A stretch of 64,000 bases of DNA from Actinacidiphila yanglinensis (GCF_900107965.1 NZ_FNVU01000034.1:1-64000); one strand, 5' to 3'. Positions 51,890 to 61,515 are shown, counted from the first letter of the stretch. The notes: generated by a model from the sequence alone, not told the origin. Numbers and translations are program-made.

Positions 51890-54504
51890 ACCGCCTCACC
51901 CAGAAGTCCCAGGAAGCGCTGCAGGAAGCGCAGAGCGTCGCGGTACGGATGGGCCAGACCGAGGTCGACGGCGAGCACCTGCTCCTGGCGTTGCTCGACC
52001 AGCAGGACGGCCTGACCACCCGTCTGCTGGCGGACACTGGCGCGGACCCGGCCGCCCTGCGGGCCGCAGTCGAAGCCGATCTCGCCAAACGCCCCCGCAC
52101 GACCGGTCCGGGCGCCACCCCCGGCCAGGTCATGGTCACCCAGCGGCTGGCCCGACTGCTCGACACCGCCGAGCAGGAGGCCAAGCGGCTCAAGGACGAG
52201 TACGTCTCCACCGAGCACCTGGTGCTCGCCCTGGTGAACGAAGGTTCGACCACCGCGGCCGGCCGGCGCCTCGGCGAACAAGGCGTCAGCAAGGACTCCT
52301 TCCTCGCCGCCCTCACCACGGTGCGCGGGAATCAACGGGTCACCTCTGCCAACCCTGAAGAGGCGTACGAGGCCCTGGACAAGTACGGGCGCGACCTCGT
52401 CGTCGAGGCCCGCACCGGCCGCCTCGACCCGGTCATCGGCCGGGACGCCGAGATCCGCCGGGTGATCCAGATCCTCAGCCGCAAGAGCAAGAACAACCCA
52501 GTCCTCATCGGCGAACCGGGCGTCGGCAAGACCGCCATCGTCGAGGGCCTGGCCCAGCGGATCGTCCGCGGCGACGTGCCCGAAGGGCTGCGGGACAAGA
52601 CGGTGTTCTCGCTCGACATGGGCTCGCTGGTGGCCGGAGCCAAGTACCGCGGCGAGTTCGAGGAACGCCTCAAGGCCGTCCTGTCGGAGGTCAAGGGCGC
52701 CGAGGGCCGAATCCTGCTGTTCGTGGACGAGCTGCACACCGTCGTCGGGGCTGGCGCCGCCGAGGGCGCGATGGACGCGGGCAACATGCTCAAGCCGATG
52801 CTGGCCCGCGGCGAGCTGCACATGATCGGTGCCACCACGTTGGACGAGTACCGCAAGCACATCGAGTCCGACGCCGCCTTGGAGCGTCGCTTCCAGACCG
52901 TGCTGGTGGATGAGCCGAGCGTCGAAGACGCGGTTTCCATCCTGCGCGGTATCCGGGAACGACTGGAGATCTTCCACGGTGTCAAGATCCAGGACAACGC
53001 GTTGGTCGCCGCCGCCACCCTCAGCCACCGCTACATCAGCGACCGTTTCCTCCCGGACAAGGCCATCGACCTGGTCGACGAGGCGTGCGCACGGCTGCGG
53101 ACCGAGATCGACTCCATGCCCGCCGAACTCGACGAGCTCACCCGCCGGGCCACCCGGCTGGAGATCGAGGAGGCCGCTCTGGATCAGGAGACCGATCCGG
53201 CCAGCCGCGCGCGGCTGGAGGACCTGCGGCATGAACTGGCGGATCTGCGGGGCGAGGTCGACGCCAAGCACGCACAGTGGGAGGCCGAGCGTCAGGCCAT
53301 ACGAAAGGTGCAGGAACTGCGCCAGGAGCTGGAGCGCGCCCGGCAGGAGGCAGAGGAGGCCGAACGCGCCTACGACCTCAACCGGGCCGCTCAGCTGCGG
53401 TATGGAACCGTGAGCGAGCTGGAGCGCCGCCTGGCCGCAGAGGAGGAACAACTCGCCGCCAAACAGGGCGAGACCCGGCTGCTGCGTGAGGTGGTCACCG
53501 CCGACGAGATCGCCGAGATCGTCTCCGCGTGGACCGGCATCCCCGTCACCCGGTTGCAGGAGGGCGAGCGGCAGAAGCTGCTCAAGCTGGACGAGATCCT
53601 GCGCGAGCGGGTGGTCGGGCAGGACGAGGCCGTCCAGCTCGTCGCCGACGCGGTGATTCGGGCCCGTTCCGGAGTGCGCGACCCGCGCCGGCCGATCGGC
53701 TCGTTCATCTTCCTCGGCCCCACTGGCGTGGGGAAGACCGAGCTGGCCAAGACCCTGGCCGCCGCGCTGTTCGACAGCGAGACCAACATGATCCGTCTCG
53801 ACATGAGTGAGTACCAGGAGCGGCACACCGTCAGCCGTCTGGTCGGCGCGCCCCCCGGCTACGTCGGCTACGAGGAGGGCGGTCAGCTCACCGAGGCGGT
53901 GCGCCGCAAGCCGTATTCCGTCGTCCTGTTCGACGAGATCGAGAAGGCGCATGCCGACGTCTTCAACACCCTGCTCCAGGTGCTGGACGACGGCAGGATC
54001 ACCGACGCGCAAGGCCGCACCGTCGACTTCCGCAACACCGTGATCATCATGACCTCCAACCTCGGGTCGCAGTACCTGCTCCAGGACGCCACCCATGCCG
54101 GCGAGATCAAGCCCGAAGCGCGGGCGCTGGTGATGACCGAGCTCAACGGCCATTTCCGCCCCGAGTTCCTCAACCGCGTCGACGACATCGTCCTCTTCCA
54201 CCCCCTCGGCATCGCGCAGATCGAGCGCATCGTCGATCTGCTCCTCGACGAGCTGCGCGACCGCCTCTCCGAGCAGCGCATCACGCTCGTCCTCACCGAG
54301 CCGGCCCGCCACCTGATCGCCGCCGAGGGCTATGACCCCGTATACGGAGCCAGGCCGCTACGCCGCTTCATCTCGCACGAGGTCGAGACAAGGATCGGCC
54401 GCGCGCTGCTCAGCGGCGAGGCACGCGAAGGCGTGACCATCCTCGTCGACGCCGAGGACGGCCAACTGATCGTCACCCTCCAGGACGAGCCGCAGGAGCC
54501 GTGA
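51880..54504 (+). CDS. clpB: Disaggregase ClpB
   Basis: This 874-residue Hsp100 has an N-domain with two repeats ([20 protein letters not shown]), AAA-1 with Walker [20 protein letters not shown] and Walker [20 protein letters not shown], a coiled-coil middle domain (about 400-525) and AAA-2 with [19 protein letters not shown] and [19 protein letters not shown]. It uses ATP to pull aggregated proteins apart together with DnaK. ATG 51880 (MDMNRL) was chosen; ATG 51886 would give a four-base ATGA overlap with cbpM and is equally possible. Confidence 0.94.
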   Translation: MDMNRLTQKSQEALQEAQSVAVRMGQTEVDGEHLLLALLDQQDGLTTRLLADTGADPAALRAAVEADLAKRPRTTGPGATPGQVMVTQRLARLLDTAEQEAKRLKDEYVSTEHLVLALVNEGSTTAAGRRLGEQGVSKDSFLAALTTVRGNQRVTSANPEEAYEALDKYGRDLVVEARTGRLDPVIGRDAEIRRVIQILSRKSKNNPVLIGEPGVGKTAIVEGLAQRIVRGDVPEGLRDKTVFSLDMGSLVAGAKYRGEFEERLKAVLSEVKGAEGRILLFVDELHTVVGAGAAEGAMDAGNMLKPMLARGELHMIGATTLDEYRKHIESDAALERRFQTVLVDEPSVEDAVSILRGIRERLEIFHGVKIQDNALVAAATLSHRYISDRFLPDKAIDLVDEACARLRTEIDSMPAELDELTRRATRLEIEEAALDQETDPASRARLEDLRHELADLRGEVDAKHAQWEAERQAIRKVQELRQELERARQEAEEAERAYDLNRAAQLRYGTVSELERRLAAEEEQLAAKQGETRLLREVVTADEIAEIVSAWTGIPVTRLQEGERQKLLKLDEILRERVVGQDEAVQLVADAVIRARSGVRDPRRPIGSFIFLGPTGVGKTELAKTLAAALFDSETNMIRLDMSEYQERHTVSRLVGAPPGYVGYEEGGQLTEAVRRKPYSVVLFDEIEKAHADVFNTLLQVLDDGRITDAQGRTVDFRNTVIIMTSNLGSQYLLQDATHAGEIKPEARALVMTELNGHFRPEFLNRVDDIVLFHPLGIAQIERIVDLLLDELRDRLSEQRITLVLTEPARHLIAAEGYDPVYGARPLRRFISHEVETRIGRALLSGEAREGVTILVDAEDGQLIVTLQDEPQEP

Positions 54505-55034
54505 TGAGTACTTCTCCAGAAGGCCCCGGCGGCCGCGGCCGCCGTGAAGGCAGCACGGCCGGCGTCGAGGCACCGGTACGGACGGTCGCCTGCGCCAACT
54601 GCGGCCGGACCAACCGCGTACCCGCCGCGGCGGAAGGCAGCCCGCGCTGCGGAAACTGTCGGGCCCCGCTGCCATGGATCGCCGAAGCGGGCGACACCGA
54701 CTTCGGGGAGGTGGCCGAGCAGGCGAGCCTGCCCGTGCTGGTCGACCTCTGGGCCACCTGGTGCGGCCCCTGCCGCATGGTGAGCCCAGCCCTCGAACAG
54801 GTCGCCAAGGACCTGGCCGGCCGAATCAAGCTCGTCAAGGTCGACATCGACAAGTCCCCAGCCCTGGCCCGACGCTTCGAGGTCCAAGCCGTACCCACCC
54901 TGCTGGTTCTCGACCACGGCAGGCAAGTCGCCCGCCAGACCGGCGCCGCGCCTGCGCACGAGCTGCGCAAGTGGGTGGACGAGTCGCTGTCGGCATCCCA
55001 TGGAGCAGCCGATCCCGCCTCAGGGAGGCACTGA
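54504..55034 (+). CDS. Thioredoxin with N-terminal zinc ribbon (TrxC/Trx2 type)
   Basis: This 176-residue protein has a zinc ribbon with two CxxC pairs (VACANCGRTNRVPAAAEGSP, RCGNCRAPLPW) and a thioredoxin fold with the active site WATWCGPCRMVSPALEQVAK and cis-Pro in QAVPTLLVLDHGR. It would reduce disulfides, and Zn release may sense oxidation, as known for bacterial Trx2. ATG 54504 overlaps the last base of the clpB stop (TGATG); a GTG one codon earlier is an alternative. Confidence 0.92.
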   Translation: MSTSPEGPGGRGRREGSTAGVEAPVRTVACANCGRTNRVPAAAEGSPRCGNCRAPLPWIAEAGDTDFGEVAEQASLPVLVDLWATWCGPCRMVSPALEQVAKDLAGRIKLVKVDIDKSPALARRFEVQAVPTLLVLDHGRQVARQTGAAPAHELRKWVDESLSASHGAADPASGRH

Positions 55035-55297
55035 TGACCAGCTTTCGCGACCCCCACTTGTCGATGGTCCGGTCCGTTGCGCCCAGAACGCCGCAGGGAT
55101 GCGAGGACTGCCTACGCATGGGGACTCAGTGGCTGCACCTCCGCCTCTGCCTGACCTGCGGCCACGTCGGCTGCTGCGACTCCTCGCCGATGCGGCACGC
55201 CCGTGCTCACGCAGCGACCGACGGCCACCCGATCGTCCAGTCGTTCGAACCCGGCGAGGACTGGCGGTGGTGTTTCGTGCACGAAGCGATGGTCTGA
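55034..55297 (+). CDS. UBP-type zinc finger protein
   Basis: This 87-residue single-domain protein has the ZnF-UBP pattern GCEDCLRMGTQWLHLRLCLT, CGHVGCCDSSPMRHARAHA and GHPIVQSFEPGEDWRWCFVH. In eukaryotes this fold binds the free C-terminus of ubiquitin. Actinomycete members have no defined partner; binding of another protein's free C-terminus is only an idea. The ATG overlaps the thioredoxin stop (TGATG), so it is translated with it. Confidence 0.9.
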   Translation: MTSFRDPHLSMVRSVAPRTPQGCEDCLRMGTQWLHLRLCLTCGHVGCCDSSPMRHARAHAATDGHPIVQSFEPGEDWRWCFVHEAMV

Positions 55298-55407
55298 GCC
55301 CGGCAAGCTCACCCGTCGCGGCTTCCGGCGGTGTTGCTTCCGCATATGCCTCCGCCTCTGTTTTCCACCTCTGCTCTCCGCCTTGTTACCACCGAAGGGA
55401 GCGAGAC

Positions 55408-57084
55408 GTGCCGATGCGCACGCAGCCGGCCGATATCTACGATGCCTATCCGCCGCTGACGGACGACCAGATCGCAATCCTGAGATCCTGCGGACAAGTA
55501 CGGCCGGTCCGCGAGGGGGAACAACTTCTCAGGGCAGGCGAACCCAGCGAGGAGTTCTTCGCCGTCCTCAGCGGCACGGTGGCCGTCGTCGAAGGCCAAG
55601 GCGACCACGAGCACGTCGTCCAGTTGCACGGTCCGGGCAGCTTCCTAGGCGAACTCGGCGTACTGGAGGGTCAGTTGGCGTACCTCAGCGCCGTGGTGAA
55701 CACACCTGGCAAGGTGCTGGCGGTGGGTTCAACTGCCCTTCGCGACCTGCTCAGCCGCGAGCCCGCGCTCGGCGACGTGATCCTACGGGCCTATCTGCTG
55801 CGCCGTAGGATGCTGGCCGGCGCGGGCATGGGCTTCCGTATCATCGGCTCCGCCCTCTCCCCCGACACGCGGCGGCTGCTGGAGTTCGCTGCCCGCAACC
55901 GCCTCCCGCACCGCTGGTCCGACCTGGAGAAGGACACCGAGGCCGAGTCGCTGCTCACACATCTGGGCATCGCTCCAGAGGACACCCCGCTCGTCGTCTG
56001 GCACGACTACCGGGTGTTGCGCAACCCCTCGAACGTCGAACTCGCCCGGGTCATCGGGCTACGGACCGATACCGCCGCGGAGGCCACCTGCGACTTGGTG
56101 GTGGTCGGCGCGGGACCCGGGGGCCTGGCGGCCGCCGTCTACGGCGCCTCCGAGGGACTCTCCACCGTCGTCCTGGACGCCGTGGCGACTGGCGGCCAGG
56201 CCGGCACCTCCTCCCGCATCGAGAACTACCTCGGTTTCCCCGCCGGGATCTCTGGCATGGAACTCGCCGAACGCGCCGTCGTACAGGCGAACCGGTTCGG
56301 CGCGCGGATCGACGTCCCCGCCGAGGCCGCCGGCCTCGAACAGCGTGACGGGACCAGCCTGGTGCGGCTCGCCGACGGCGGCACTGTGGCAGCAACCAAT
56401 GTCGTGGTGGCCACCGGCGCCCGCTACCGGCGGCTGATTGCCCCCGGCGTCCAACGGTTCGAAGGACTCGGGGTCCATTACGCCGCCACCCTCTGGGAGG
56501 CGCGGACCTGTCGTCTTGACACGGTCGCCGTCGTAGGCGGCGGCAACTCCGCCGGCCAAGCAGCCCTGTTCCTGGCTCGCGAGTCGCCCGCCGTCTATCT
56601 TCTGGTCCGCAGTGGAGACCTGGAACACAGCATGTCCCGTTACTTGATCGACCGGATCGAGCGGCACCCCCGGATCCATGTCCAACTGCATACCGAAGTC
56701 CGGGAGGTCACCGGCGAGGACCGGGTCGAATCCCTCATCGTCGAGGACAACCGCACCCGCGAGCAGCAGGTGCTGGCAGCCCGCGCCCTGTTCGTCTTCA
56801 TCGGCGCGCGCCCCGCCACTTCCTGGCTCACCGACGCCGTCACCCTGGACCGGCGCGGCTTCATCCCGACCGGGCAGGACGTGGCCCAGGTAACAGCGGA
56901 CCTCTGGAAGCCCCTCGCCCGCTCCCCCCTCGCCCTGGAGACCAGTCTGCCAGGAGTCTTCGCCGTCGGCGACGTCCGCAGCGGCTCGGTGAAACGGGTG
57001 GCTTCCGCCGTCGGTGAGGGAGCCATGGCCGTCCGCCTGGCTCACGAGCACCTCGGGGAGGTGGGACCACCCGCCATCCGATGA
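55408..57084 (+). CDS. cNMP-binding domain fused to thioredoxin-reductase-like FAD oxidoreductase
   Basis: This 558-residue fusion has a cyclic-nucleotide-binding domain (about 20-140: VREGEQLLRAGEPSEEFFAV, LHGPGSFLGELGVLEGQLAY) followed by a thioredoxin-reductase-like flavoprotein (about 235-545) with FAD motif DLVVVGAGPGGLAAAVYGAS, ATGGQAGTSSRIENYLGFP, NADPH motif VAVVGGGNSAGQAALFLA and SLPGVFAVGDVRSGSVKRVA. Where thioredoxin reductase has its redox pair CxxC, this protein reads VHYAATLWEARTC, so the usual dithiol is missing. It might be a ligand-controlled NADPH oxidase or use another acceptor. GTG 55408 has AAGGGAG at good spacing; ATG 55414 is possible. Confidence 0.9.
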   Translation: MPMRTQPADIYDAYPPLTDDQIAILRSCGQVRPVREGEQLLRAGEPSEEFFAVLSGTVAVVEGQGDHEHVVQLHGPGSFLGELGVLEGQLAYLSAVVNTPGKVLAVGSTALRDLLSREPALGDVILRAYLLRRRMLAGAGMGFRIIGSALSPDTRRLLEFAARNRLPHRWSDLEKDTEAESLLTHLGIAPEDTPLVVWHDYRVLRNPSNVELARVIGLRTDTAAEATCDLVVVGAGPGGLAAAVYGASEGLSTVVLDAVATGGQAGTSSRIENYLGFPAGISGMELAERAVVQANRFGARIDVPAEAAGLEQRDGTSLVRLADGGTVAATNVVVATGARYRRLIAPGVQRFEGLGVHYAATLWEARTCRLDTVAVVGGGNSAGQAALFLARESPAVYLLVRSGDLEHSMSRYLIDRIERHPRIHVQLHTEVREVTGEDRVESLIVEDNRTREQQVLAARALFVFIGARPATSWLTDAVTLDRRGFIPTGQDVAQVTADLWKPLARSPLALETSLPGVFAVGDVRSGSVKRVASAVGEGAMAVRLAHEHLGEVGPPAIR

Positions 57085-57134
57085 CGTCAGCCAACTGACC
57101 TCAGCCCACCACCGCCACGAGAAGGTGACATGAC

Positions 57135-57584
57135 ATGCCCGCCATGGGAGTCCCCAAGTTTGAGCGCTTCTTCCGCGCGGCCGCTGGCCTTGATGTCAGC
57201 AAGAACGACCTCAAGCGCTACAACGACTTCGTGGACGCCAAGCTCTACGACCTCTTCCTCATCGGCACCGCCGATGCCAAGGCCAACAACCGGGACGTCA
57301 TCGAGCCGCAGGACCTGCCGGTCACCAAAGGCCTGCAGGAGAGCGTCCACGCTTTCCAGAAGCTGGAGGAGGGCATCGAACTGCGCCCGCTGCTCGACCA
57401 ACTCGCCGCCCGCCCAGCCCTCGGCATGGACGCTGCCGAGGAGACCCAGCAGCGGCTGCCCGATCTGGCCGGCGGCCTCAGCGTCGCCCTCGCCCGCGCC
57501 CTCAAAACCATCGCCCGCGACACCCGCCGCCCATCCACGGATCAGTGGGACGAAGCCTTCGAACTCTTCGACCTGTTGATCTGA
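57135..57584 (+). CDS. DUF1931 histone-fold protein
   Basis: This 149-residue protein of the DUF1931 family reads MGVPKFERFFRAAAGLDVSK, NDLKRYNDFVDAKLYDLFLI, GTADAKANNRDVIEPQDLPV and TKGLQESVHAFQKLEEGIEL. Known structures of relatives show two histone-fold motifs in one chain. Bacterial members may bind DNA or simply dimerise; the role is not known. An AGAAGGTGAC ribosome binding site precedes the ATG. It lies 50 bp after the cNMP-TrxR gene and ends the operon before a hairpin. Confidence 0.88.
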   Translation: MPAMGVPKFERFFRAAAGLDVSKNDLKRYNDFVDAKLYDLFLIGTADAKANNRDVIEPQDLPVTKGLQESVHAFQKLEEGIELRPLLDQLAARPALGMDAAEETQQRLPDLAGGLSVALARALKTIARDTRRPSTDQWDEAFELFDLLI

Positions 57585-57600
57585 GCGCGCATCGTGCGGG

Positions 57601-57617
57601 CCGGCCGGTTCGGCCGG
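57601..57617 (+). terminator. Hairpin terminator after the chaperone/redox run
   Basis: CCGGCCG-GTT-CGGCCGG is a perfect seven-base stem 17 bp after the DUF1931 stop. Confidence 0.5.
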
Positions 57618-57767
57618 AGGCCGATCAGGCGGCGGGCAGGTTCAGCCGGCAGAACTCGTTGTCTCCGGTTCTGTCGGCAGCTGTCGGCGACGCGTGAATC
57701 GTGACCCACTTTCGACGCTTGGGTTCTAACGCTTGTCGCAACATTCCTTGATCATTGTGGGGTGTTG

Positions 57768-58118
57768 ATGGCGAGGCGGGGACGCAAGCGCAGGTTGGAG
57801 CTCGAGGCCGAGTACTGGCGGCTTCTGGCCGCGGGGGTGGGCAGCGTCGAGGCGTGCAGGCAACTCGGGATCGGGCGTAAGACGGGGTACCGGTGGCGGG
57901 CGGAGAACGGTGGCCTCAAGCCGGACTACCTCCCGGAGACCTCCCGGTCGGGCAGGTACCTGTCACTGCTGGAGCGCCGCAAGATCGCCACGCTGAGAGA
58001 GCGCGGACTGACGATCCGAGAGATAGCGGGCCTGCTCGGACGGGCGCCGTCGACGGTCAGCCGGGAGCTTCGGCGCAACAGCCGCCCGCACGACTACGGC
58101 CGATATGACGCAGACCAG
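57768..58118 (+). pseudogene. IS30-family transposase, N-terminal fragment
   Basis: About 117 codons start at an ATG (MARRGRKRRLELEAEYWRLL) and carry the IS30 helix-turn-helix LTIREIAGLLGRAPSTVSRE with LRRNSRPHDYGRYDADQ. The catalytic DDE domain is missing. The frame then runs into unrelated sequence antisense to the IstB fragment. Confidence 0.75.
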
Positions 58119-58175
58119 GGAGGCTGCCGTTCTCCGGTGCTGGTGGCCTCGGATCCGGCCCCATCCAGTTCGACC

Positions 58176-58750
58176 CTATGCGCCGGGTCTGACAGCGTGG
58201 CGGAACACTCGCGCCACTTCGCTGTCCCTCTCGATGGCCTGAAGGCGGTTCTTGAGCCGGTAGCTGTTGCCGTTGATCGAGACGACCTCGCGGTGGTGCA
58301 GGAGGCGGTCGAGGATCGCCGTGGCCAGGACCTCGTCGCCGAAGGCCTGGCCCCATTCGCTGAAGGTCTTGTTCGAGGTCAGGATGATCGATCCCTTCTC
58401 ATACCGCTTGGAGATGACCTGGAAGACCAGGTTCGCCTCCGCGCGTTCGAGGGGGTGGTAGCCGACCTCGTCGACGACCAGGACGCTGGGTTGCAGGTAG
58501 GTGCCGAGTTTGCTGATCAGCCGGCCTTGTTCCTCGGCGGTTTTGAGGTGGCGGACCATGTCGTCGAGGCTGGTGAAGTAGATCGAGTGGCCGGCCCGGC
58601 AGGCGGCGACCGCGAGAGCGACCGCGATGTGGGTCTTGCCGACGCCGGGCGGCCTGAGCAGGGCGACGTTGGCCTTGTCCTCAAGGAAGGACAAGGTGGC
58701 CAGGTCCTTGATCTTGCGCGGGTCGAGGTCGGGCTGGAAGGAGAAGTCGC
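58176..58750 (-). pseudogene. IS21-family IstB ATPase, N-terminally truncated
   Basis: The minus strand encodes most of an IstB-like ATPase: FSFQPDLDPRKIKDLATLSF, Walker A PPGVGKTHIAVALAVAACRA, VLVVDEVGYHPLERAEANLV and SIILTSNKTFSEWGQAFGDE with a full C-terminus. About the first 60-70 residues and the istA partner are absent. The break near 58750 abuts an IS3 remnant. Confidence 0.85.
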
Positions 58751-58768
58751 CTGCACGGTGAAATAGGC

Positions 58769-58843
58769 CACATCCCACCCGCAGAATACGAATCCAACTA
58801 CCAGCTGACCGACAAGAAACCCCAGGTCACAGTCAAGATCTAG
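58769..58843 (+). pseudogene. IS3-family transposase C-terminal scrap
   Basis: A 24-codon tail reads HIPPAEYESNYQLTDKKPQV before TAG. It resembles the PPAEYE-type end of IS3-family OrfB transposases. Confidence 0.5.
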
Positions 58844-58885
58844 AGTCTCCATCAGACCCGGAACGGTTCAATCCGCAACCGCCGC

Positions 58886-59245
58886 CCTGAGCCGGGCGGG
58901 ATCGTTCACGCCGATCATGGAACCCAGTTCACCTCCTGGGGCTTCGGAGAGCGGATCCGCTCAGCCGGTCTTCTGCCGTCGTTCGGAACCGTCAGGGACG
59001 GCCTGGACAACGCGATGATGGAATCGTTCTGGTCCTTGATGCAGACCGAGCTGCTCAACCGCAAGCGGTGGAAGACTCGGGTCGAACTGGCCAACGCGAT
59101 CTTTGAGTTCAGCGAGATCTTCTATAACCGCCAGCGAAGACACTCAGCACTGGGCTACCGCACCCCCATCGAGTACGAGCTAATCTCCGAGAACCACACC
59201 ATCCCAGCTGCCAGTTTGCCACCGAGCCAGGAACCCAAATGGTGA
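58886..59245 (+). pseudogene. IS3-family transposase (OrfB) integrase-core C-terminal fragment
   Basis: The frame gives GGIVHADHGTQFTSWGFGER (second catalytic Asp), VRDGLDNAMMESFWSLMQTE (catalytic Glu) and FYNRQRRHSALGYRTPIEYE. It is the last third of an rve-domain transposase; the start, first Asp and orfA are missing. Confidence 0.8.
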
Positions 59246-59249
59246 GGCA

Positions 59250-59464
59250 GGTCAACCTGTCACCCAACCCTGCACCAGACCCCTTCCAGCCGGTGCAGCG
59301 TCGGGTACAGGGTGCCGGGACTGATCTCGTAGCCGTGCGAGGCCAGCTCCTTGGCCATCCGCCGCACCGTGGATCTCTTCCTCGGCCGCGTGGTGAAGGA
59401 TGTGCAGCCGCACCGCGCCCCGCTGGAACTCCCGCACCCGGGCCTGCCTTCCCCGCCACACCAC
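59250..59464 (-). pseudogene. PadR-type regulator, frame-broken fragment
   Basis: On the minus strand the first half reads VREFQRGAVRLHILHHAAEE and the second half, in another frame, reads MAKELASHGYEISPGTLYPT and LHRLEG. Together these form the N-terminal winged helix of a PadR repressor with a one-base break at about 59358. The C-terminal dimerisation part is missing. Confidence 0.6.
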
Positions 59465-59754
59465 CGAAGTGACGAAATCGATATCGGTCCGCGATAGTAC
59501 GCATCCCCGACCGCTCAGCAGCTCACAAGCCCTTCCCGGGGCTTAGCGCTAACGGCTGCTCCGTTGATCCCCGAGACCGGACTACCCGCCACCGGCGCGC
59601 ATCGGGCAAGCGCGCGCGGTCGCGTATCCGCGCAGGTTGCCGACTCCGCCGCCGCGCCAGGACCTCCGCGCTGGTTCTCCTAGCGTGGCTTACGAGGTGG
59701 CGCTGCCGTGCTGTGAAACGCTCAACTGCAGTGATGCTTCGAAAGGCGGCGAGG
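59465..59754. other. Gene-free interval upstream of the PAS-GAF-SpoIIE gene
   Basis: No gene was recognised in this stretch. It should hold the promoter of the phosphatase gene. Confidence 0.3.
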
Positions 59755-59790
59755 ATGACTGATTCTCAAAGTACAGAGCGGGGCGAGTGA
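59755..59790 (+). other. Eleven-codon leader frame coupled to the SpoIIE gene
   Basis: ATG at 59755 follows AAAGGCGGCGAGG and reads MTDSQSTERGE, with the stop overlapping the GTG start of the phosphatase (GAGTGAGTG). It is either a leader peptide or the true start of the phosphatase separated by a frameshift. Confidence 0.3.
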
Positions 59791-61482
59791 GTGCCGGTGG
59801 GCTCGGCGGTGGCATGAACGACGTCTTGGGCGATGTGGAGGCCGGGGCCTACACCGTGGATGGCCAGGGCGTCATCACTGCGGTCAATCCGCGCGGCGAG
59901 GTATTGCTCGCTCGCCCGGCGCGCGACCTCGTGGGCCAGGATGCGCACGATCTGCTGCACCGCGACAGCTCGGGCAGGCAGGCGGACCGTGTCGGGTGCC
60001 GTGCGCTGCAGGCCATGCTTGCCGGGCGCACCGCACCGGAGCAGGCGGGCTGGTTCGAGCGCGGTGACGGTTCCCTTCTGCCCGTGTCGTGGCTGGTGAC
60101 TCCGTTGCGGCGCGGGAAGGAGAGTACGGGGGCGTTGGTGGTGTTCCACCAGCCTTCCGTGGCCTCGGCCGATCGTGAGCAGGGACTGGCCGTCGCCTCG
60201 CTGTCGGAACTGGAGCGTCTGGCCCTGCTGGCCGAAACGACCTCGCGCCTCACCACGACTCTGGACCCTGACGCGGCACTTCGGCGGCTTGCCCAGATCG
60301 TTGTGCCTCGTCTGGCGGACTGGGTGGTGGTGGACCTGAGGGCCGAAGGCGGCGAGGTGTGGCGCAGGCTGGTCGTCCGCTCGGCCAACGGCGGACTGAC
60401 GGACCGGGCTGACCTGTGCGGACCGCTCCCACCCGTGCCAGCCGACTCACCGCTCCCCCTCGCCGCAGCGCTCAGGGGCGGGGCAGCGAAACTGGCGACG
60501 CCGGCCACCTACGAGGGAGATCTCCATTCCGGTCTCGCGCTGGAACAGCGCCGGCTGTTCGCCGCCACCGGCATTCAGTCCGCGGTCATCGGGCCGATCC
60601 GCGGCCCGCGGGAGGTGCTTGGCGCCCTCACGCTCGGCCGGACGCAGGACGCAGCGCGCTTCAACAGTGACGACATCGCCCTGTTGGAGGACATCGCCCT
60701 GCGCACCGGGATCTCGCTGGAGAACGCCCGGCTCTACCAACGGCAGGTCCGTGTCGCGCAGACCATGCAACACCACCTGCTCCCGAAGCTCCCACTGGTG
60801 CCACACCTGGAGACCGCCGCCCGTTACCTGTCTGCCCCCGACGCCTCACAGGTCGGCGGGGACTGGTACGACATGTTCCCTCTGCGAGACGGATCCTTCG
60901 CCCTGGCCATCGGCGACGTCGCCGGGCACGACCTGGAGGCCGCCGCGGGGATGGCGCAGCTGCGCAACATGGTTCGCGCGCAAGCCTGGGCCCGATGGGA
61001 GAACCCGGGCAGCATTATCGGCCAACTGGACGAAACCGCTGAGCATCTGACCACCGTGAGCATGGCCACGCTCGTCTTCGGCCGCCTCCACCGCGACACC
61101 TCCGGGACGTGGCGTCTGCAGTGGACCAACGCCGGCCACCTCCCGCCGCTGCTCATCGACTACAACGGCCAGGCACGGTTCCTCACCGACGGACACGGGC
61201 TCCTGCTGGGGACCGGGATCTCACCCGAGCGACCGGATGCGGCCATCGACCTTCCCCCCCCAGTCCACAGTGCTCCTGTATACCGACGGCCTGGTGGAGG
61301 ATCCACGCGCGTCCATCGACGAGGGGCTGGAACGCCTGCGCCGCCACGCCGCCGCCCTCGCCCACCGCCCCCTGGACTCCTTCTGCGATCAGATCCTCAG
61401 TCGCGTACGCCCCGCGGCCAACGACGACGACGTGGCCATGCTCGCCCTACGAGTACCAGCCCAGCCGAACGTCCACCCATGA
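59787..61482 (+). pseudogene. PAS-GAF-SpoIIE/PP2C phosphatase interrupted in a C run
   Basis: The frame encodes a PAS-like sensor (about 10-95: GAYTVDGQGVITAVNPRGEV), a GAF domain (about 145-315, e.g. LALLAETTSRLTTTLDPDAA) and a SpoIIE/PP2C phosphatase with QVGGDWYDMFPLRDGSFALA and IGDVAGHDLEAAAGMAQLRN. At a run of eight C (61254-61261) the frame changes. The expected end, STVLLYTDGLVEDPRASIDE through NDDDVAMLALRV, continues in the other frame to 61482. Removing one C would restore a 564-residue protein. It may be a decayed gene, a slipping tract or a sequence error. It belongs to the same class as the phosphatase at 36809-38005. Confidence 0.8.
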
Positions 61483-61515
61483 CGCCCGTCGAAGCTCGGC
61501 CCGCCCAGATCCGAG

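Noticed and set aside
51781-54312. An 843-codon open frame antisense to clpB
   Set aside because: Shadow of clpB on the opposite strand, leucine/valine/aspartate-rich with no recognised family.
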